A stretch of 64,000 nucleotides of DNA from Neobacillus niacini (GCF_023715415.1 NZ_JAMBOB010000008.1:62001-126000); one strand, 5' to 3'. Counted from the stretch's first letter, positions 17,690 through 25,209 are shown. Made by a program: numbers and translations. The notes: generated by a model from the letters alone, not told the origin.

Positions 17690-17941
17690 TTGTGCTTAGG
17701 CGTGCCAGCTAAAGTCATTGAAATAGAAGGGCAAAGAGCTCTAGTAGATGTGATGGGTTCGAGGATGTATGTTGGGACCTTTTTTGTTCCAGAGGTCAAG
17801 ATTGATGATTATGTTTTACTCCATGCCGGGCAGGCCATGACCGTAGTAAATGAGGAATATGCCAAAGAGAGTATAGAAGAATGGAGGAATGTGTTAGATG
17901 GCAAACATGGACCTTTTTTCAGAACCGACCTTAACTCGTGA
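17690..17941 (+). CDS. hypC: Hydrogenase maturation chaperone HypC
   Basis: An 83-residue OB-fold chaperone that carries the Fe(CN)2CO unit with HypD to the large subunit. The TTG at 17690 gives the invariant N-terminus MCLGVPAKV, whose Cys2 is essential in the family; AAGGTGGTG lies upstream. The HAGQAM motif is present. The C-terminus overlaps hypD by 44 nt. Confidence 0.94.
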   Translation: MCLGVPAKVIEIEGQRALVDVMGSRMYVGTFFVPEVKIDDYVLLHAGQAMTVVNEEYAKESIEEWRNVLDGKHGPFFRTDLNS

Positions 17942-19004
17942 TTCAGTTGAAGCGGTTATCGATTTAGCGAAGCGATTTAAAGAAGAAAAAGGCAGAATTC
18001 CAGTTTTCATGGAGGTATGTGGTTCACATACGATGGCATTGGCCAAAACAGGAATAAAAACGAGATTGAAAGATTATGTTCAGCTGATTGCCGGACCGGG
18101 GTGTCCTGTATGTGTCACAGATCAAAAGTCGATTGATGCGATGATTCAATTATCAGAAGAACCTAACACCATTCTTTGTACATTTGGCGATATGATGCGT
18201 GTTCCTGGTTCTAAATCTACCTTAATGAAAGCGAAAACAGGCGGAAAGGATATCAGAGTGGTATACTCGCCGTTGGACAGTGTGAAAATAGCAGAAAAAA
18301 ACCCCGATAAGGAAGTCATTTTTTTAGGAATAGGATTTGAAACAACAATTCCGATTCTCGCTCTTGCGGTTCGCGAAGCCTCAAGTAAGGAGTTAAAAAA
18401 CTATTCAATATGGATGACAACAAAATTGGTGGAACCTGTCTTAAGAGCACTTCTTAGTTCAGGAGAAGTAAAACTTGATGGATTCCTTTTGCCTGGTCAT
18501 GTTTCCGTGGTTTTAGGAAAACAGAATTATCGATATTTGGCTGAAGAATTTAATATTTCCGGTGCCATTACAGGTTTTGAACCCGTTCAATTACTCAGTG
18601 GGATTTATAAGCTGATACATCTTCAGCTGGAAAAAAAGGTTGAAATCATCAATGATTATACATATGTTGTAAGTGATAAGGGAAATGTAGTTGCTCAAAG
18701 TTTAATAGAAGAATATTTAGAAGCGGATGACGAGGCATGGAGAGGTATAGGTACCATTCCTAAAAGTGGGTTAGTGCTGAAAGAAGAATATTCGCAGCAT
18801 GATGCAAAAAAGAAGTTTAACATTTCTATAGGGGAGCCGAGAGTAACCAAATGCCGCTGTGGTGAAATCGTTCGAGGATTAATTACACCAGAAGAGTGTG
18901 TGTTGTTCAATAAGGGCTGTACTCCCGCTCATCCTATTGGCCCTTGTATGGTATCAACAGAAGGCACCTGTTCGGCACATTATCAATTCATGAGGGGGGA
19001 GTAA
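17898..19004 (+). CDS. hypD: Hydrogenase maturation iron-sulfur protein HypD
   Basis: A 368-residue scaffold that assembles the Fe(CN)2CO group. Family cysteines are visible: EVCGSHT, GPGCPVCVTD and the C-terminal cluster CRCGEIVRG..C..C..HPIGPCMVSTEGTC that holds a 4Fe-4S cluster. The GFET motif is in place. The start ATG at 17898 lies inside hypC with AGGAATG nearby. Translational coupling with hypC is likely, fitting the HypC-HypD complex. Confidence 0.95.
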   Translation: MANMDLFSEPTLTRDSVEAVIDLAKRFKEEKGRIPVFMEVCGSHTMALAKTGIKTRLKDYVQLIAGPGCPVCVTDQKSIDAMIQLSEEPNTILCTFGDMMRVPGSKSTLMKAKTGGKDIRVVYSPLDSVKIAEKNPDKEVIFLGIGFETTIPILALAVREASSKELKNYSIWMTTKLVEPVLRALLSSGEVKLDGFLLPGHVSVVLGKQNYRYLAEEFNISGAITGFEPVQLLSGIYKLIHLQLEKKVEIINDYTYVVSDKGNVVAQSLIEEYLEADDEAWRGIGTIPKSGLVLKEEYSQHDAKKKFNISIGEPRVTKCRCGEIVRGLITPEECVLFNKGCTPAHPIGPCMVSTEGTCSAHYQFMRGE

Positions 19005-19006
19005 CC

Positions 19007-20017
19007 TTGGTGCAGCGAATTAGTCTAGCTCATGGAGAAGGTGGAGAATTAACACACCAACTCATACAAGATATCTTTATTCAATCATTTGGACATTCAG
19101 AGCAAACAAAGTTAGATTCCGCCGTTCTTACCATTCCTTCACAAACTATTGCAGTAACAACAGATAGCTATGTGGTAAAACCTATTTTCTTTCCAGGTGG
19201 AAATATAGGGAAGCTGGCGATAACAGGAACAGTGAACGATTTAGCTGTAAGTGGTGCTATTCCTCACGTGATAACTGCTGGATTTATTATTGAGGAAGGA
19301 TTTCCAATAAATAGTCTAAAAGAGATTGTAAACACAATGGCAGGGGAAGCAGAAAGAGCCGGGGTGAGAATCATTGCCGGTGATACAAAAGTGGTCGAAA
19401 AGGGGAGTGTGGATGGCTTATTTATTAATACGACTGGGATTGGTGTAATGCAAGAACAGCATCGATTGAAACCTGAAATAGTTCAAGAAGGAGATTCCGT
19501 AATCATCAGCGGAACAATAGGAGATCATGGAGTCGCTATTTTGAGTGCACGGAACGAGCTTGGGTTGTTGACAGATGTTAGGAGTGATTGTGCATCATTA
19601 AACCTCCTGATTCATGAACTATTAGAGGAAATCAAAGGAATTCGAATCATGCGGGATCCGACAAGGGGAGGGTTAGCCACAACGCTAGTAGAACTATGTG
19701 AAGACTTTCGTTTTACAGTTGAAATGGATGAAGCTTCTATTCCAGTGCGAAAGGAAGTTCAAGGTGCCTGTGATATTTTAGGTTATGATCCTATATATCT
19801 AGCAAATGAAGGGAAAGTAGTTATCATTGTTGACTCAAATGAAGAACAAAAGGTGCTTGCTATCTTGAAGAATTATGAGATGGGAAAGAATGCAAGTGTG
19901 ATTGGTCAAATTACTTCCTGTCATGTTCAAACCGGGAAACTGCTTATAAAAACAACTGTGGGTACAACAAGAAGACTTAATCGCCTATCTGGTCAGCTTT
20001 TGCCCAGAATTTGTTAA
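19007..20017 (+). CDS. hypE: Hydrogenase maturation protein HypE
   Basis: A 336-residue PurM/SelD-fold enzyme that dehydrates the C-terminal thiocarboxamide to thiocyanate. It ends in LLPRIC; the terminal Cys is the modified residue. Active-site and ATP motifs: SLAHGEGG, DTKVVEKG, RDPTRGGLAT, ANEGKVVI. The start is TTG at 19007 or GTG at 19010; GGGGGAG (18994-19000) lies 6 or 9 nt upstream, and the earlier in-frame ATG at 18944 is inside hypD. It is followed by a 55-nt gap before the structural genes. Confidence 0.94.
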   Translation: MVQRISLAHGEGGELTHQLIQDIFIQSFGHSEQTKLDSAVLTIPSQTIAVTTDSYVVKPIFFPGGNIGKLAITGTVNDLAVSGAIPHVITAGFIIEEGFPINSLKEIVNTMAGEAERAGVRIIAGDTKVVEKGSVDGLFINTTGIGVMQEQHRLKPEIVQEGDSVIISGTIGDHGVAILSARNELGLLTDVRSDCASLNLLIHELLEEIKGIRIMRDPTRGGLATTLVELCEDFRFTVEMDEASIPVRKEVQGACDILGYDPIYLANEGKVVIIVDSNEEQKVLAILKNYEMGKNASVIGQITSCHVQTGKLLIKTTVGTTRRLNRLSGQLLPRIC

Positions 20018-20072
20018 TTATATTGATATGTAAGCATAGGATAGGGGGAAAAGGCCAAAAGGGGAGAACATC

Positions 20073-20600
20073 ATGCAAAACATCGAGATGATTAGCATGC
20101 AAATAAATTATCTTGTTACACAAGCACGTCATGATATCTATACGTTATCTACATTGAGTGATACTTCCATGAAACCACAAATTCTTCAACGGTTATGGGA
20201 TGCACTATCAACGATTCATTTTCTTAGTGAATGGCTGGCTAATCAAGCGAAGACTAGTTATCATTTTTTACCTTCACAACCATCTATTCCAGTTCCTTCA
20301 GGGAATTTAAATCAGTCACAAATTCCTCCCATTACTCCTTTACCTACTCCACCTATATCACAGTCTAATCAACGAACGTTTACAATTGGAGAATTAGCTA
20401 CATTTACTGGGAAAAATGGGAGACCTGCTTATGTTGCGGTCAATGGCATTGTCTATGATGTGACTAACAACAGGGCTTGGGCTGCGGCTACCCACTTTGG
20501 CTTACTTGCAGGCAAAGATTATACGCAGGAATTTGCTTCTTGTCATGCTGGTCAACAATCGATCTTAGCTACACTACCCGTTGTAGGGAGGTTGGTTTAA
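20073..20600 (+). CDS. Cytochrome b5-like haem-domain protein of the hydrogenase operon
   Basis: A 175-residue protein without a signal peptide or membrane helix. Residues 1-70 are helical and unassigned, 70-100 are a Pro/Ser-rich linker, and 105-175 form a cytochrome b5-like haem/steroid-binding domain (FTIGELATFTGKNGRPAYVA, NGIVYDVTN, HFGLLAGKDYTQEF, CHAGQQSILATLPVVG). The His of THFGL is a candidate haem ligand. It overlaps the hydrogenase small subunit by one base (TAATG), so it is very probably the electron partner of the hydrogenase, in place of the membrane cytochrome b of classical uptake enzymes. Confidence 0.85.
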   Translation: MQNIEMISMQINYLVTQARHDIYTLSTLSDTSMKPQILQRLWDALSTIHFLSEWLANQAKTSYHFLPSQPSIPVPSGNLNQSQIPPITPLPTPPISQSNQRTFTIGELATFTGKNGRPAYVAVNGIVYDVTNNRAWAAATHFGLLAGKDYTQEFASCHAGQQSILATLPVVGRLV

Positions 20601-21505
20601 TGGAAGGACAAATTTTGCCGCCAGAGTCTTTAACAAATGAAGCCATTGCAGAGAGGTTAACAAGTACGGCACTGAAGAGCCTCAAAAAGAGGACTATCAA
20701 GAAAAAAAACCTTATTTACTTAGAATTAAATGGTTGTTCCGGTAATATCATTTCCTTGTTGAATGGGCAGAATCCCGACTTTGAGTACACGCTAAATTCA
20801 ATGGTTGATCTTAAGTTTTGCAATAGTTTAATGGCTGCTGAAGGAGAGCCGGCGATCGAGAAACTAATGAAAGCGATGGACGACGAGTATATTTTAGCAG
20901 TTGAAGGAGCTGTCGCGTTAAAAAACAATGGTTTATACAATATTATTGGGAGCTGGCAAGGTAAGCCTCTGACAGGACTTCAAGCAGCAAAGATGCTAGG
21001 GGAAAAGGCTTCGCATATTTTAGCTGTGGGGGCTTGTGCCACACATGGCGGGGTGTCAGCAGCAAAACCAAATCCATCCCAATCTGTGGGGCTGCAAATG
21101 GTCCTGCCTGATAAAAAAATGATCAAACTTCCCGGATGTCCTGTTCATCCAGACTGGTTTTTAGGGACATTAGCGCATCTCTTATTATATGGGGAGCCGG
21201 AAACAGATAACCTAGACCGGCCTTTAATGTTTTACAGCACGCTTATTCATGACCGTTGTCCAAGAAGGCCATTTTTTGACAGAGGGATTTTTGCTGAAAA
21301 ATTAGGGGATAAAACATGTTTGTTTAAGCTTGGATGCCGAGGCCCTGTGACGAGAGTGGATTGTCCAACAAGGCAATGGAATGGTCATGTGAATTGGCCG
21401 ATTGGAGATAATACACCATGCATTGGCTGTGCTCAGTTTGGTTTTCCAGATGCCATGGCGCCGTTCATTAGCTATGACACAACAAGGGTGGTGAAGAATG
21501 AGTAA
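20600..21505 (+). CDS. [NiFe]-hydrogenase small subunit, cytosolic type with altered proximal-cluster ligands
   Basis: A 301-residue electron-transfer subunit. The ATG at 20600 follows GGGAGG; no Tat signal (no RRxFxK) precedes the core, so it stays in the cytoplasm. Distal 4Fe-4S ligands: His217, Cys220, Cys240 and Cys246. Medial cluster: Cys255, Cys274 and Cys277. For the proximal cluster Cys46, Cys146 and Cys180 are present, but the usual second Cys of CTGC is Asn49 (GCSGNIISLL). The usual HE of the DYHETLMAA motif is Cys74-Asn75 (LKFCNSLMAA). The enzyme therefore lacks the standard four-Cys proximal set. It overlaps the large-subunit gene by 8 nt. Confidence 0.93.
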   Translation: MEGQILPPESLTNEAIAERLTSTALKSLKKRTIKKKNLIYLELNGCSGNIISLLNGQNPDFEYTLNSMVDLKFCNSLMAAEGEPAIEKLMKAMDDEYILAVEGAVALKNNGLYNIIGSWQGKPLTGLQAAKMLGEKASHILAVGACATHGGVSAAKPNPSQSVGLQMVLPDKKMIKLPGCPVHPDWFLGTLAHLLLYGEPETDNLDRPLMFYSTLIHDRCPRRPFFDRGIFAEKLGDKTCLFKLGCRGPVTRVDCPTRQWNGHVNWPIGDNTPCIGCAQFGFPDAMAPFISYDTTRVVKNE

Positions 21506-22904
21506 GAGAATCGTGATTAATCCTTTGACACGTATTAGCGGTTTTATGGAAATTGATGTGATGATTGACCAGAATCAAGTCGTTGATGTTAAAACAAAAG
21601 GAAATTTATTTCGTGGCTTTGAGCAAATGTTAGTAGGCAGAAGTCCCTTCGATGCCGTTTATTTTACTCAGCGAATATGCGGCATTTGCTCTGCAGCCCA
21701 CTCAATGGCTTCCTCCCGTGCTTTAGAAGATGCATTAAACATTGAACCAATGGAACAAGGAAAATATTTACGAGACATCATCCATTGTTGTGAGTTTTTA
21801 CAAAATCATATCCGCCATTTTTATCAATATACTGTTCCTGACTATGTAAAGATTGAACAAAACTCTCTTTTCCAGGCCGACCATGACGATTTTCGATTAC
21901 CGAAAAGCATTAATGACCGGATTTCACAGCATTACTTTGACTCCCTTAAGTACAGTCGTCTAGCTCATGAAATGTTAGCCGTTTTAGGCGGTAAAGCCCC
22001 ACATAATCATGGGGTTTTTATTGGAGGGATCACAACACAGGCAACAGCCGAGAAAGTCGTTCATATCGATTCTATTTTAGGGAAAATTGCAAGATTTATT
22101 GATGAAAAAATGATTCCAGATGTATATGACATTGCGCGCTTCTATGCAGACTATTTTCGCTTAGGCGGAGGGTATGGCAACCTTTTAACCTACGGTGCCT
22201 TTAACCATTATAAGGAGTTAGGCACACTATATGTGGATCCGCTTGTATCCACACTGGAATCTGTTGAAGCATTTGATGAAAGTAATATTCAAGAAAAAAT
22301 AGATTACTCCTATTACAAATCAATAACGAACAGCAATCAACCAAATGAAGAAGTGACAGAGCCGGATATGGACAAAGAAAAAGCCTATTCCTGGGTGAAG
22401 GCACCAAGATATAAGGGTCTCCCTTTTGAGGTCGGACCGCTGGCCAGATTAATATTAAGTGGAACGTATAACAATGGAATCTCCGCTATGGATCGAACGA
22501 TTGCCAGAGCACTAGAAGCAAAGAAAATCTCAGAAGTTATGAAAATATTACTTCAGCAAATAATTCCAGGAGTAGATGTGCAAAAAAAATATGAACTTCC
22601 AGAATTGGCAACTGGAAGGGGGTTAGTAGATACAACGAGAGGAGCACTAGGCCATTGGTTAAAGATTCAAGATAAGAAAATCTCCTTCTATCAAATCATC
22701 ACTCCTTCCACATGGGATTTTTCAACGAGGGATGATAATGGTTTTAGAGGTACGGCTGAAGAAGCCTTGGTCGGTACACCTATTCAGAATCCAGATAAAC
22801 CTGCGGAAATTGGCAGAATTCTTCGTTCCTTTGATCCGTGTATGTCATGTGCGACTCATGTATATAGTCCAGGAAAACAAGTAAAAACGATAAAGGTGTT
22901 TTAA
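21498..22904 (+). CDS. [NiFe]-hydrogenase large subunit
   Basis: A 468-residue catalytic subunit that oxidises or produces H2. Active-site ligands: Cys61 and Cys64 in RICGIC, and Cys448 and Cys451 in DPCMSCATH. Processing by the endopeptidase encoded next should remove the 14 residues after His454. RGFE and GGKAPHNHG motifs are in place. No Sec is used: all four ligand codons are Cys. It starts 8 nt inside the small-subunit gene and overlaps the protease gene by one base. Subgroup cannot be fixed from sequence alone; absence of a Tat signal argues against a classical periplasmic group 1 enzyme. Confidence 0.95.
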   Translation: MSKRIVINPLTRISGFMEIDVMIDQNQVVDVKTKGNLFRGFEQMLVGRSPFDAVYFTQRICGICSAAHSMASSRALEDALNIEPMEQGKYLRDIIHCCEFLQNHIRHFYQYTVPDYVKIEQNSLFQADHDDFRLPKSINDRISQHYFDSLKYSRLAHEMLAVLGGKAPHNHGVFIGGITTQATAEKVVHIDSILGKIARFIDEKMIPDVYDIARFYADYFRLGGGYGNLLTYGAFNHYKELGTLYVDPLVSTLESVEAFDESNIQEKIDYSYYKSITNSNQPNEEVTEPDMDKEKAYSWVKAPRYKGLPFEVGPLARLILSGTYNNGISAMDRTIARALEAKKISEVMKILLQQIIPGVDVQKKYELPELATGRGLVDTTRGALGHWLKIQDKKISFYQIITPSTWDFSTRDDNGFRGTAEEALVGTPIQNPDKPAEIGRILRSFDPCMSCATHVYSPGKQVKTIKVF

Positions 22905-23362
22905 TGGAAAAAATAATCGTCTTAGGTATTGGCAATATATTAATGATGGATGATGGAATTGGAATTGATCTAATTGAGCAACTATCCAAGCTGAATCGTA
23001 CACCTCATGTATCTTTTTTGATTGGAGAATCAGATATTGATTACTGCATGGATCAAATAATGAACGCTACATTTGTAATCATTGTGGATGCTGTATTATC
23101 CGGAAACGAACCAGGGGAGCTGACCGTTTTTCCACTTGCCCATTTACATGAATATCAAACTTTAGACATCTCAGCGCATAACTTTCACTTGTTTCAATCA
23201 TTGTATCAACAGAAAGAATCAATAAAGGGGTATCTCATAGGAGTGGAACCTTATGAGATTAGGTTCCATATTGGATTAAGCGAAACTTTAAGAGAAAAAT
23301 GGAAAACGATAGTACAGGATGTATCACAAACCATTGATAAGTTGATTGCTAAGATTAATTGA
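22904..23362 (+). CDS. Hydrogenase maturation endopeptidase (HyaD/HybD family)
   Basis: A 152-residue protease that trims the C-terminal peptide of the large subunit after nickel insertion. Family motifs: LGIGNILMMDDGIG with the first metal-binding acidic residue, IVDAVLSGNEPGEL with Asp, and SAHNFHL with His. Start ATG at 22904 overlaps the large-subunit stop (TAATG). It is the last gene of the operon. Confidence 0.93.
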   Translation: MEKIIVLGIGNILMMDDGIGIDLIEQLSKLNRTPHVSFLIGESDIDYCMDQIMNATFVIIVDAVLSGNEPGELTVFPLAHLHEYQTLDISAHNFHLFQSLYQQKESIKGYLIGVEPYEIRFHIGLSETLREKWKTIVQDVSQTIDKLIAKIN

Positions 23363-23479
23363 GTGTGATGTATAAACTAATTCAAATACCTCTAAAACTA
23401 GCTTTTCTAAGGAGGGAGCAGCAACAACTAGCTTTACTTTTAGGAATTGAATTTACCAGGATTAAACTTTAAAAGAAAA

Positions 23480-23748
23480 CAAGGATCTTATTATACTATG
23501 GTACCTAAAGATAGAACACTTGAAAAAAGAGTGTTTTATCTATAGGTATTTTTTATATACTTAAATCTTAAAGGTGGGTACCATTTTACTCTTCGGGGGT
23601 TCTAACACCTAGTACAACTACTTCCTTGTTGTCGATGAGTTGCTTCGCTTCCTCTGAAGATACATTTCTATATCCTTCGGAACTAATTCCACATGCAGTA
23701 AGGACTACTACTAGTAATATTACTTAATAAGTGCGAGACTCGATTCAT
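23480..23748 (-). pseudogene. Broken rhodanese-like lipoprotein gene
   Basis: The frame opens at ATG 23748 as MNRVSHLL and, after a one-base shift, continues VILLVVVLTACGIS (lipobox), YRNVSSEEAKQLID and EVVVLGVRTPEE. It then meets TAA where rhodaneses have Tyr or Phe (EE-stop-NGTHL), with further stops downstream. The catalytic-loop part is not preserved. It lies 40 nt downstream of the redoxin lipoprotein gene on the same strand with GGTGG before the ATG, so it was probably the second gene of that operon. The stops are TAA and TAG, not TGA, so selenocysteine does not rescue it. Confidence 0.75.
23511..23542. terminator. Hairpin between the hydrogenase and redoxin operons
   Basis: GATA-G-AACACT pairs with AGTGTT-T-TATC around TGAAAAAAG. 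It could end transcription from either convergent side. It overlaps the degraded 3' part of the rhodanese pseudogene. Confidence 0.45.
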
Positions 23749-23787
23749 TTTATAGCCACCTTGGAATTAATGCTTTAAGTTTAATTA

Positions 23788-24294
23788 TTAATTACTTACT
23801 TTTTGAGAAGCATATGAAATAATATTGGCCAGTTCTTCCCCAAAAGGATCTAATTGTTGGGCCTCAATAATTTCACCTTTACTATTCAAAATAGCGAATC
23901 CCCTTAATGATTTTGGTTCAGTTGGGTCCTTAAGACCTGCTTCTTCAATTACTTTTAGGTATTTATCAGCTAATATAGGAAACTCAACACCTAATTCAGC
24001 CTTCAATTCTTTATGCTTCTCTACTGAATCTGCACTTAAAGCGTATATATCTCCTGGAAAACCAACAAACAGGTCCTTATTATTCTGCAGCTCGACCAGC
24101 TGCGATTTACAGTAGTCTCAGCCAACTCCAGTGAAGAAAAAGAGTAATGTAGGTTTTTCTTTAGTATCTAAACGTACAGTATTTCCTTGTTCATCTTTCA
24201 AAGCACTTCTTTCCTCATTAGGAGTACATCCAGCCCCTATGATGACTAACATCAATAAGGAAAGGATAAGAATGAAATGTTTCTTTTTATACAT
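23788..24294 (-). CDS. Redoxin (peroxiredoxin/thioredoxin-fold) lipoprotein; in-frame TGA read as selenocysteine (predicted selenoprotein)
   Basis: Reading TGA (24120-24118) as Sec gives an unbroken 168-residue protein. It has a signal peptide with lipobox-like IIGAGC (Cys23), DEQGNTVRLD, PTLLFFFTGVG-U59-DY-C62-KSQLVEL, ALSADSVEKHKELKAELG, FPILADKY and a C-terminal redoxin strand (GFAILNSKGEIIEAQQLDPF). The TGA falls at the first cysteine of a thioredoxin-type CxxC, the commonest place for Sec. GGAAGGAGGT lies upstream of ATG 24294. A GCAGCT/AGCTGC hairpin with a GGUCG loop follows the TGA (separate entry). Without readthrough there is only a 58-residue stub; the downstream half would need its own TTG start at 24006. 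Likely role: thiol- or selenol-dependent peroxide or disulfide reduction outside the membrane. Confidence 0.82.
24087..24103 (-). promoter_or_regulatory. SECIS-like hairpin downstream of the redoxin TGA
   Basis: On the minus strand GCAGCT (24103-24098) pairs perfectly with AGCTGC (24092-24087) around the loop GGTCG. It starts 14 nt after the TGA and the loop begins 20 nt after it. Distance and GGU-containing loop agree with bacterial SECIS elements and with the hairpin behind the cueP TGA. Unlike that case, the encoded residues (SQLVEL) are not strictly conserved, so the pairing is less easily explained by protein sequence. Confidence 0.72.
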
Positions 24295-24330
24295 CGGACA
24301 GGTTACCTCCTTCCTTTAAGCATTGTACTA

Positions 24331-24350
24331 ATTATACCTCGTGGGGTAAT
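24331..24350. promoter_or_regulatory. CsoR/CstR-like operator upstream of the redoxin gene
   Basis: ATTATACCTCGTGGGGTAAT has the TACC-N4-GGGGTA form of CsoR-family operators (copper- or persulfide-sensing repressors). It lies 37 nt upstream of the redoxin ATG, where it could cover the promoter. The assignment is by eye. Confidence 0.4.
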
Positions 24351-24477
24351 TGTATTTTTGAGTTAATTATGAATAAAAAACAAACTTGTTACAGGAAAAA
24401 CTTCCTAGATATCATGAATGATTCACTATGTCATAAAAGTTTCACGCTTCTATCTTAGTAGCTAACGATTTTTGTTT

Positions 24478-24497
24478 TATACTATAGGGGGTATATA
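24478..24497. promoter_or_regulatory. CsoR/CstR-like operator upstream of the CcmH-like gene
   Basis: TATACTATAGGGGGTATATA closely resembles the B. subtilis CsoR operator core (TACCCTACGGGGGTAT as recalled). It lies 38 nt before the TTG start at 24536. Together with the site at 24331 it suggests shared control of the divergent pair. Confidence 0.45.
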
Positions 24498-24535
24498 AAG
24501 TTATTAGTAATATATTTAAGGGAGGTGTTCAATCT

Positions 24536-25027
24536 TTGAAGCGTATTTTAGTAATTTTTAGTCTAATTACTCTTTTTTTAGGAACTATGCAAGTCTATGC
24601 AGAGGAACAATTATCAGAAAAAAATTATGATTATACAAATCGGGAATTCATGGCTACTGTTGATATGTTATATATGGACGGGCATAGTAATGATGACTTA
24701 TCTAACTGCAGTGTGAAACAATTGTATTACGAAGAAGTGGCAGAGATGTTTTTTACAAAAGGAATGTCAAAAAAGGAAATTCTAGATTACTACTCAAATG
24801 AACTAGGGGTAGAAGCATTAAATGCTCCACCAGTAAAAGGGTTCAATCTTAGTCTTTGGATAACCCCGTTCCTATTAATAACTTTAGTCTTAATTATTTT
24901 GTTTTTTGTGATGAGGAAGTGGAAAAAGAACCAAAAGGTCTCTACTGATGAGGGGGATTTCAGTGATTCTGAAATGGATGATATTTATGAATCTATAATT
25001 GAAGATGAGCGAAAGAAATTTATATAG
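24536..25027 (+). CDS. CcmH-like membrane protein with a degenerate Cys motif
   Basis: A 163-residue protein. TTG start at 24536 after GGGAGGTG. It has a signal peptide (to VYA), a helical CcmH/CycL-like domain (VDMLYMDGHSNDDLSNC onwards; EEVAEMFFTKGMSKKEILDYY; ALNAPPVKGFNLSLW), a membrane helix (about 108-128), and an acidic cytoplasmic tail. CcmH proteins normally have a Cys-x-x-Cys reductase motif near the N-terminus. Here only one Cys remains (SNC), and the positions expected to be Cys are Tyr or Asp. It may be a non-redox structural homologue or a specialised single-Cys form. It is divergent from the redoxin gene, with CsoR-like sites between. Confidence 0.7.
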   Translation: MKRILVIFSLITLFLGTMQVYAEEQLSEKNYDYTNREFMATVDMLYMDGHSNDDLSNCSVKQLYYEEVAEMFFTKGMSKKEILDYYSNELGVEALNAPPVKGFNLSLWITPFLLITLVLIILFFVMRKWKKNQKVSTDEGDFSDSEMDDIYESIIEDERKKFI

Positions 25028-25135
25028 AAAACAGGGAGACTTTCAGTTGTAGGAAATGAACTTCATACATCCATAATTTTTATCCTATATTAAGGCACAC
25101 GTCCAGAACCTGTTCTTAATAGATTTACAAAAATT

Positions 25136-25175
25136 AGGCGGGGAGTCTTCCATAGAAGTTTGTCTCCACGCCTTT
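25136..25175. terminator. Hairpin between convergent ccmH-like and tlpA-like genes
   Basis: AGGCG-GGGAG can pair with CTCC-A-CGCCT around an internal TTC/GAA stem. T-runs are weak, so termination strength is uncertain. Confidence 0.4.
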
Positions 25176-25209
25176 ACGACAATATCATTGACTGTATAAA
25201 GGAACATTC

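Noticed and set aside
22840-22904. Hydrogenase large subunit as a Sec-containing [NiFeSe] enzyme
   Set aside because: All four active-site ligand positions are encoded by Cys codons.
23640-23748. Rhodanese frame as a further selenoprotein
   Set aside because: The interrupting stops are TAA/TAG and there is a frameshift, so Sec decoding cannot restore it.
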